Below are positions 14,432 to 19,565 of a stretch of DNA of 19,565 nucleotides, piece by piece. The stretch's first letter is position 1, and the number at the start of each line of letters is the position of its first letter. Origin of the DNA: Peptostreptococcaceae bacterium (GTDB lineage Bacteria > Bacillota_A > Clostridia > Peptostreptococcales > Acidaminobacteraceae); NCBI GenBank assembly GCA_013619035.1, contig JABXKX010000196.1:1-19565 (forward strand), in the 5' to 3' direction. The notes below the pieces were generated by a model that worked only from the letters and a program-made list of their open reading frames with translations, did not search any database and had not been told where the DNA came from. The position numbers and the translations under genes are program-made.

Positions 14432-15751
14432 ATGGGTCTTCTTTCTTTTAGAGGTGGAATACATCCACCACATGCTAAGAAATCGACTGAGAAAAAGCCT
14501 GTAGAACAATCTGTGAATCCAAAAATCGTCATCATTCCATTACAGCAACATATTGGTGCGCCATGTGAAGCTATAGTGAAAGTAGGGGATTATGTAAAAG
14601 TAGGACAAAAGATTGGCGAAGCCACATCATTTGTATCTGCTCCAGTTCACAGTAGTGTTTCAGGTATTGTCAAAGAAGTGGCTCCGAAACTAACTCTAGG
14701 GGGCAAAACAACTTGCGTTGTTATAGAGTCAGATGGTGAGAATACAATCAGTGAAGAAGTAAAACCAAAAGGTGATATTTCAACATTAGATAGTAAAGAA
14801 ATATTAAACATCATTAAAGAAGCTGGTATTGTCGGTATGGGTGGTGCGGGTTTCCCTACGCACGTAAAGTTATCACCACCGCCAAACAAAGCAATTGAAT
14901 TTGTAATTCTTAATGGTGCAGAATGTGAACCATATTTAACCGCGGATCATCGATTGATGTTAGAAAGTCCTGAGCGTATCGTTTACGGTCTTAAAGCATT
15001 AATGAAAGTTTTAGATGTTAAAAAAGGTTACATTGGAATTGAAGTCAATAAGTTGGATGCTTTGGATAAGTTAACAAAGTTAACTGAACAAGATTCTTCG
15101 ATTGAGGTTGTTGGTTTGAAGACTAAATATCCTCAAGGTGCTGAGAAACAATTAATCTATGCTTGTACTAAAAGACAAGTACCTTCAGGTGGATTACCAC
15201 TAGAAGCGGGTGTTGTTGTTTCAAATGTTGCTACTGCAGCAGCTGTATCTGATGCGATTCAATTGGGTATGCCATTAATTGAAAGAATTTGTACGGTAAC
15301 TGGTTCTGGTATTAAAGAACCCAAAAATCTTTTGATTAAAACAGGTACTTTGATTTCAGAAATAATTGAACAATGTGGTGGTGTGACAGATGATATTGGA
15401 AAGATAATCTGGGGTGGTCCTATGATGGGTATTTCTATGTCAACTATTGAGATTCCATCAACTAAAACAGCTTCAGGTGTTCTTTGTCTGAATGAAGCGG
15501 ATGCAGATATGCCCGAATCAAGTGGCTGTATTAAGTGTGGTAAATGCGTAAGCATATGCCCGGCATTTATTCAACCAATGTTATTAGATGCACATGCATT
15601 AAGAGGAAACTATGAACAGACTGAAAAATTAAGAGTTTTAGATTGTATTGAATGTGGCTCTTGTTCATTTGTCTGTCCTGCAAAACGACCATTACTTCAC
15701 TCGATAAGAGTTGCAAAAAAAGAAGTGCTGGCTCGAAGAAAAAGAGTATAG
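14432..15751 (+). CDS. rnfC: Rnf complex subunit RnfC, NADH-binding
   Basis: Encodes 439 aa. It is the peripheral subunit that transfers electrons between the rest of Rnf and NAD. The N-terminus FRGGIHPP is characteristic. A Rossmann-like NADH/FMN domain carries GMGGAGFPTHVKL (135-147) and NGAECEPY (161-168). Two ferredoxin-type [4Fe-4S] sites end the protein: Cys366, 369, 372, 376 and Cys405, 408, 411, 415. GGGGG (14421-14425) lies 6 nt before the ATG. It is the first gene of rnfCDGEAB, the order known from Acetobacterium and clostridia, which differs from the proteobacterial rnfABCDGE. Confidence 0.97.
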   Translation: MGLLSFRGGIHPPHAKKSTEKKPVEQSVNPKIVIIPLQQHIGAPCEAIVKVGDYVKVGQKIGEATSFVSAPVHSSVSGIVKEVAPKLTLGGKTTCVVIESDGENTISEEVKPKGDISTLDSKEILNIIKEAGIVGMGGAGFPTHVKLSPPPNKAIEFVILNGAECEPYLTADHRLMLESPERIVYGLKALMKVLDVKKGYIGIEVNKLDALDKLTKLTEQDSSIEVVGLKTKYPQGAEKQLIYACTKRQVPSGGLPLEAGVVVSNVATAAAVSDAIQLGMPLIERICTVTGSGIKEPKNLLIKTGTLISEIIEQCGGVTDDIGKIIWGGPMMGISMSTIEIPSTKTASGVLCLNEADADMPESSGCIKCGKCVSICPAFIQPMLLDAHALRGNYEQTEKLRVLDCIECGSCSFVCPAKRPLLHSIRVAKKEVLARRKRV

Positions 15752-15760
15752 GGAGGTATC

Positions 15761-16741
15761 ATGGAGCATAAATTAAATCTTTCATCATCTCCACATATTC
15801 GTTCGAACGATAAAACGAGCACCATTATGCGAGATGTTGTAATTGCATTAACACCAGCTGCAATCTTTGGTATTTATATATTTGGACTAAATGCATTGTG
15901 GGTTATTATGGCGACAGTAGTGACTTCTATTATTACTGAAGCGCTTATACAAAAACTAAGAGGTAAACCTGTAACAATTAATGATTGGTCAGCAGTTGTA
16001 ACGGGACTTTTACTTGCAATGAACTTACCAGCATTTAAAATGAATCCTTTGGAGTTCCAATTCTACCTTCCAATTATTGGTGCGGTATTTGCAATTGCAA
16101 TTGCAAAACATGCCTTTGGTGGTTTAGGACATAACTTCATCAACCCTGCGTTAGCAGCAAGAGCATTCTTGATGTCTGGTTGGATGGGTAGAATGACTGG
16201 TTATACAGTACCTAAGTTACATACGATTTCTCAAGCAACACCTTTAAACGTGATCAAGCAAGCTATAGCTGATGGTGGTAACGGATTAGATGCCGTAAAA
16301 GAAACTGCAAGCCTTGGTGATATGTTCTTTGGTCAAATCGGTGGTGTTATTGGAGAAACTTCAGCACTACTATTATTATTAGGTGGAATTTATTTGATCT
16401 TTAGAGGTGTTATCAACTATAGAATTCCAGTATTTTATATTGGAACAGTAGCATTGTTATCATTCTTCTTATATGGATTTGACTTAGAATTAGTACTTTA
16501 CTTATTACTTGGTGGTGGTTTAATGTTAGGTGCCTTCTTTATGGCAACCGATTATTCTTCTTCGCCGATTAATCCAAAAGGACAAATTATATTTGCCATT
16601 GGATGTGGTTTGTTAACTGTAATCATCAGACGTTTTGGTGGTTATCCAGAGGGGGTTTCTTATTCAATCTTATTGATGAATGTAGCCGCTCCACTTATAG
16701 AAAAATATTCATCACCTAAAGTATTTGGAGGTGGTAAATAA
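15761..16741 (+). CDS. rnfD: Rnf complex subunit RnfD, membrane flavoprotein
   Basis: Encodes 326 aa with a string of hydrophobic helices, related to NqrB. It carries covalent FMN on a threonine; the likely site is Thr160 in SQATPL (157-162), matching the S-x-A-T pattern of the family. Conserved blocks include INDWSAVVTGLLLAM (73-87), GGLGHNFINPALAARAF (120-136) and TDYSSSPINPKG (263-274). RnfD is thought to sit on the electron path and take part in ion translocation. GGGAGG (15751-15756) overlaps the rnfC stop codon. Its TAA stop overlaps the rnfG ATG by one base. Confidence 0.96.
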   Translation: MEHKLNLSSSPHIRSNDKTSTIMRDVVIALTPAAIFGIYIFGLNALWVIMATVVTSIITEALIQKLRGKPVTINDWSAVVTGLLLAMNLPAFKMNPLEFQFYLPIIGAVFAIAIAKHAFGGLGHNFINPALAARAFLMSGWMGRMTGYTVPKLHTISQATPLNVIKQAIADGGNGLDAVKETASLGDMFFGQIGGVIGETSALLLLLGGIYLIFRGVINYRIPVFYIGTVALLSFFLYGFDLELVLYLLLGGGLMLGAFFMATDYSSSPINPKGQIIFAIGCGLLTVIIRRFGGYPEGVSYSILLMNVAAPLIEKYSSPKVFGGGK

Positions 16742-17346
16742 TGAAAGAAATTATTAAATTAGGTTTGGTTCTTTTAACCATTTGTGTTATTGCTGCTTTT
16801 GCACTTGGCTTTACAAATGAAGTAACAAAAGATCAAATAGCAGATAATATTGTTGTTGCCAATAGAGAAGCGAGACAAGAAGTATTCCCTGAAGCGGATG
16901 ACTTTATGTTAATCGCATCTAATGATGCTGAAGCGGTATATGAAGCACATCCTGCAGCAGCTGATTTTATTGCTAATAATAAAGACGTGGCAGATGTTTA
17001 TGAAGCCATGTCAGGTGGCACTAAAATCGGATTTGTTATAAAAACACTTCCTAATGGTTATGGTGGTGCTGTTGGTGTTACTGTAGGCTTTTCATTAGAT
17101 GGTACGATTCAAGGTGTTAGAGTAGATACACCAAATGAAACACCTGGATTAGGTGCTAAAGCTAAAACGGAAGATTTTTATAAACAATATGATGCTTTAA
17201 CTGTAAGTACTCCAATTGAAGTTTTAAAAATTGAAGTCGCAGAAGGCATGAATGCAATTCAATCGATTTCTGGTGCGACAATTACTTCAGCAGCAGTTAC
17301 TAAAGGCGTAAACTATGGCCAATTGGTCATCGATACATTTAAATAG
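16741..17346 (+). CDS. rnfG: Rnf complex subunit RnfG, FMN-binding
   Basis: Encodes 201 aa: one N-terminal membrane helix (about residues 6-23) and an extracytoplasmic FMN-binding domain, like NqrC. The FMN is attached through a phosphoester to the last threonine of SGATIT, here Thr182. The conserved ETPGLG is at 123-128. The ribosome site GGAGGTGG (16727-16734) encodes the glycines at the end of RnfD, and the genes overlap by one nucleotide, so translation is coupled. Confidence 0.96.
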   Translation: MKEIIKLGLVLLTICVIAAFALGFTNEVTKDQIADNIVVANREARQEVFPEADDFMLIASNDAEAVYEAHPAAADFIANNKDVADVYEAMSGGTKIGFVIKTLPNGYGGAVGVTVGFSLDGTIQGVRVDTPNETPGLGAKAKTEDFYKQYDALTVSTPIEVLKIEVAEGMNAIQSISGATITSAAVTKGVNYGQLVIDTFK

Positions 17347-17357
17347 GAGGTGTGGTT

Positions 17358-17951
17358 ATGCGAATGAAACATTTAACCAATGGGTTATTTAAAGAAAACC
17401 CTATATTTGTTCAACTACTTGGTATGTGTCCAACCCTCGCTGTAACGACATCTGCTACAGATGGTTTTGCCATGGGTGCTGCAACCACAGTTGTACTAGT
17501 ACTAGCGAATATTGTTATCTCTTTAATGAGAAAAATTATTCCAAATAAAATTAGAATTCCGATCTTCATCGTTGTTATTGCAACATTTGTAACAATGGTA
17601 GGATTATTCATGAAAGCATATTTACCAGATCTGGATAAGAGTTTAGGTCTGTTTATTCCATTGATTGTTGTAAACTGTTTGATTCTTGCTAGAGCGGAAG
17701 CTTTTGCATTTAAAAATGGTCCGATCAATTCAGCATTAGATGGTATTGGTATGGGTCTTGGATTTACTTTAGCATTGACTATATTAGGTATTATTAGAGA
17801 AATTCCTGGTAATGGTTCAGTATTTGGTATTCAAGTATTACCAGAGTGGTTTGAACCTGCAGTAATCATGATTTTACCAGCAGGTGCTTTCTTGGCATTA
17901 GGATTATTACTAGCGTTTATTAATGCTACTAAAGCATCAAGAGCTAAATAA
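17358..17951 (+). CDS. rnfE: Rnf complex subunit RnfE
   Basis: Encodes 197 aa, an all-helical membrane protein of six segments, paralogous to RnfA and NqrD. The conserved [17 protein letters not shown] (20-36) and [16 protein letters not shown] (101-116) blocks hold Cys24 and Cys107, which in structural work on Rnf and Nqr bind, with two RnfA cysteines, an intramembrane Fe-S cluster. The ATG at 17358 was chosen because AGGAGG (17345-17350) precedes it by 7 nt; a GTG at 17352 is too close to that site. ATG 17364 is a possible second start. Confidence 0.95.
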   Translation: MRMKHLTNGLFKENPIFVQLLGMCPTLAVTTSATDGFAMGAATTVVLVLANIVISLMRKIIPNKIRIPIFIVVIATFVTMVGLFMKAYLPDLDKSLGLFIPLIVVNCLILARAEAFAFKNGPINSALDGIGMGLGFTLALTILGIIREIPGNGSVFGIQVLPEWFEPAVIMILPAGAFLALGLLLAFINATKASRAK

Positions 17952-17965
17952 CTAGGAGGTTTGAT

Positions 17966-18547
17966 ATGGAAAATACAAGTTTATTTGTCATCATTGTCAG
18001 CGCCATCTTGGTAAACAACTTTGTTTTATCTAGATTCCTAGGGATTTGTCCTTTCTTGGGAGTATCTAAAAAAGTAGATACGGCATTAGGTATGGGTATG
18101 GCTGTTACATTTGTAATGACAATGGCTGGTATCATTACTTATTTTGTTAATGAATTAATTTTAAAGCAGTTCGGAATTGAATACTTACAAACGATAGCAT
18201 TTATCTTAGTTATCGCTTCTTTGGTACAGTTTGTTGAAATTGTACTTCAGAAAGTTAGCCCAGCACTTTATCAAGCACTTGGTGTTTTCTTACCACTGAT
18301 TACAACTAACTGTGCGGTACTTGGTCTTGCGCTTTTAAATATTCAATTTGGTTATAACTTACCACAAGTAATTGCCCATTCAGTTGGTGCAGCACTTGGT
18401 TTTACACTAGCAATCGTATTATTTGCTGGTATTAGAGAAAAATTAGAAATTTCGGATATTCCAGAACCATTTAAAGGATTCCCAATTGCATTGATATCAG
18501 CAAGTATGATGGCAATGGCATTCCTTGGTTTCTCAGGTTTAGTATAG
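17966..18547 (+). CDS. rnfA: Rnf complex subunit RnfA
   Basis: Encodes 193 aa with six hydrophobic helices, homologous to RnfE and NqrE. The conserved block [18 protein letters not shown] (15-32) carries Cys28, and [11 protein letters not shown] (110-120) carries Cys116; these are the ligands that pair with RnfE Cys24 and Cys107. The two subunits lie in opposite orientation in the membrane and form the centre of the complex (known for the family). AGGAGGT (17954-17960) precedes the ATG by 5 nt. Confidence 0.96.
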   Translation: MENTSLFVIIVSAILVNNFVLSRFLGICPFLGVSKKVDTALGMGMAVTFVMTMAGIITYFVNELILKQFGIEYLQTIAFILVIASLVQFVEIVLQKVSPALYQALGVFLPLITTNCAVLGLALLNIQFGYNLPQVIAHSVGAALGFTLAIVLFAGIREKLEISDIPEPFKGFPIALISASMMAMAFLGFSGLV

Positions 18548-18556
18548 GAGGCAACA

Positions 18557-19546
18557 ATGAATTTAGATTTTGATTTAATCATTAAATCAGTTGCCAGCCT
18601 TGGAGGTTTGGGATTGGTATTTGGTGCAGGTCTTGCATTTGCATCACAGAAATTTGCAGTAGAAATAGATCCGAGAGTAGAATTAGTTAATGAAGCATTA
18701 CCATTAGCAAACTGTGGTGGCTGTGGTTACCCTGGCTGTATGGCATTTGCTAATGCTGTTGTAAATGGAGAAGCGCCTGTCAATGGTTGTCCTGTTGGTG
18801 GTGCTGAATGTGCTGATGCAGTGGCTCAAATTATGGGTGTTGATGCATCAGCAGATGATCCACAAGTTGCTAAAGTATTGTGTACAGGTAAATTAGGTGT
18901 TTGTAAAGAAGAGTTCACATACCATGGTATTGATAGTTGTGTAGCTGCTAATATGATTTCTGGTGGTTCAAAAGCTTGTCACTTTGGTTGTATCGGATTT
19001 GGATCATGTGCAGATATATGTCCATTTGATGCCATTGTCATTGATGAAAATCATTTGGCTAGAGTGAATCCAGATAAATGTGTTGCATGTGGTAAATGTG
19101 TAGACATCTGTCCAAAACATATCATTTCGATGATTCCTAAAGAGCAATTTGTAGTGGTTGCATGTAGTAACCTTGAAAAAGGTGGATTCGTTAAGAAAAA
19201 CTGTAATGAAGCATGTATTGCTTGTGGTATTTGTGAACGAGCTTGTCCATTTGATGCGATTCATGTAATAGACAATGTTGCAACGATAGATTATACAAAG
19301 TGTACAAACTGTATGATCTGTGCTGAAAAGTGTCCTACAAAAGCGATTGAAGCTGAGTTTGAGAAACGTAAAACAGCAAAAATTATTGACGACCTTTGTA
19401 TAGGCTGTACAATCTGTAAGAAAGTTTGTCCAGTAAGTGCTATTGAAGGTGAAGTGAAAAAAGTACACGAGGTTGATCCTGAGAAGTGTGTGGGATGTGG
19501 CTTATGTGCTGAAAAGTGTCCTAGAGATGCCATCAATATGATTTAA
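18557..19546 (+). CDS. rnfB: Rnf complex subunit RnfB, multi-cluster ferredoxin-accepting subunit
   Basis: Encodes 329 aa. An N-terminal membrane helix (about 9-30) is followed by a 4-Cys Fe-S domain (Cys53, 56, 61, 78) and six ferredoxin-type sets: Cys141/145/151/155, 175/178/181/185, 220/223/226/230, 249/252/255/259, 281/284/287/291 and 311/314/317/321. This implies up to seven [4Fe-4S] clusters. Acetogen and clostridial RnfB proteins are long like this, whereas proteobacterial RnfB (about 190 aa) has fewer. It is thought to accept electrons from reduced ferredoxin. AGGAGG lies before the ATG and the gene starts 9 nt after rnfA. No terminator is visible in the 19 nt after it. Confidence 0.96.
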   Translation: MNLDFDLIIKSVASLGGLGLVFGAGLAFASQKFAVEIDPRVELVNEALPLANCGGCGYPGCMAFANAVVNGEAPVNGCPVGGAECADAVAQIMGVDASADDPQVAKVLCTGKLGVCKEEFTYHGIDSCVAANMISGGSKACHFGCIGFGSCADICPFDAIVIDENHLARVNPDKCVACGKCVDICPKHIISMIPKEQFVVVACSNLEKGGFVKKNCNEACIACGICERACPFDAIHVIDNVATIDYTKCTNCMICAEKCPTKAIEAEFEKRKTAKIIDDLCIGCTICKKVCPVSAIEGEVKKVHEVDPEKCVGCGLCAEKCPRDAINMI

Positions 19547-19565
19547 TCTAAAGGCTGTTACATTT

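Noticed and set aside
19004..19468. A 154-aa - strand frame inside rnfB
   Set aside because: It is rich in Cys, Phe and Thr because it mirrors the ferredoxin Cys codons; no ribosome site or known domain.

Overview
The window is a compact, AT-rich stretch of chromosome with strong purine-rich Shine-Dalgarno sites, two tRNA-sensing T-box leaders, an HD-GYP protein and a complete rnfCDGEAB operon. This combination points to an anaerobic, low-GC Gram-positive bacterium, most likely a clostridium-like fermenter or acetogen. UGA acts as a stop (for example in the first chromate-transporter gene), so the standard bacterial code applies. No rRNA, tRNA, CRISPR array, insertion sequence or phage gene is visible; this is mostly housekeeping sequence.

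Layout. (1) 61-3746, + strand: promoter, T-box leader, argG, argH and a divergent Asp/Glu-racemase-like gene, closed by a hairpin terminator. The T-box is most easily read as arginine-specific. (2) 3745-5576, - strand: tcdA followed by two half-size chromate-transporter-family genes in a tight operon, convergent with the arg operon. (3) 5593-6713: divergent promoters flank an 18-bp perfect palindrome, followed by an ArsR-like regulator and an unrecognised 118-aa, tyrosine-rich protein. (4) 6701-10995: a 22-bp tandem repeat abuts a consensus promoter, then come a valine T-box, valS, a short hairpin and folC. (5) 11041-12046: dyad sites, a six-helix membrane protein and an overlapping winged-helix regulator. 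(6) 12056-14048, - strand: an HD-GYP phosphodiesterase-family gene overlapping an EamA transporter gene. (7) 14049-14431: a noncoding leader with several structured elements. (8) 14432-19546: the rnf operon, complete in this window.

How the parts work together. The arg and valS leaders couple amino-acid supply and tRNA charging to transcription. The Rnf complex couples ferredoxin oxidation by NAD+ to ion export across the membrane, the main energy-conserving device of many anaerobes. All FMN-attachment and Fe-S ligand motifs looked for are present, so the complex looks functional.

The best candidates for something undescribed are the racemase-like protein with displaced catalytic cysteines, the 118-aa orphan, the repeats ahead of the valS promoter, the palindrome between tcdA and the regulator, and the structured leader ahead of rnfC. 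Three terminators that enclose the stop codon of their own gene are a further unusual feature. I did not find a clear defence or mobile system.
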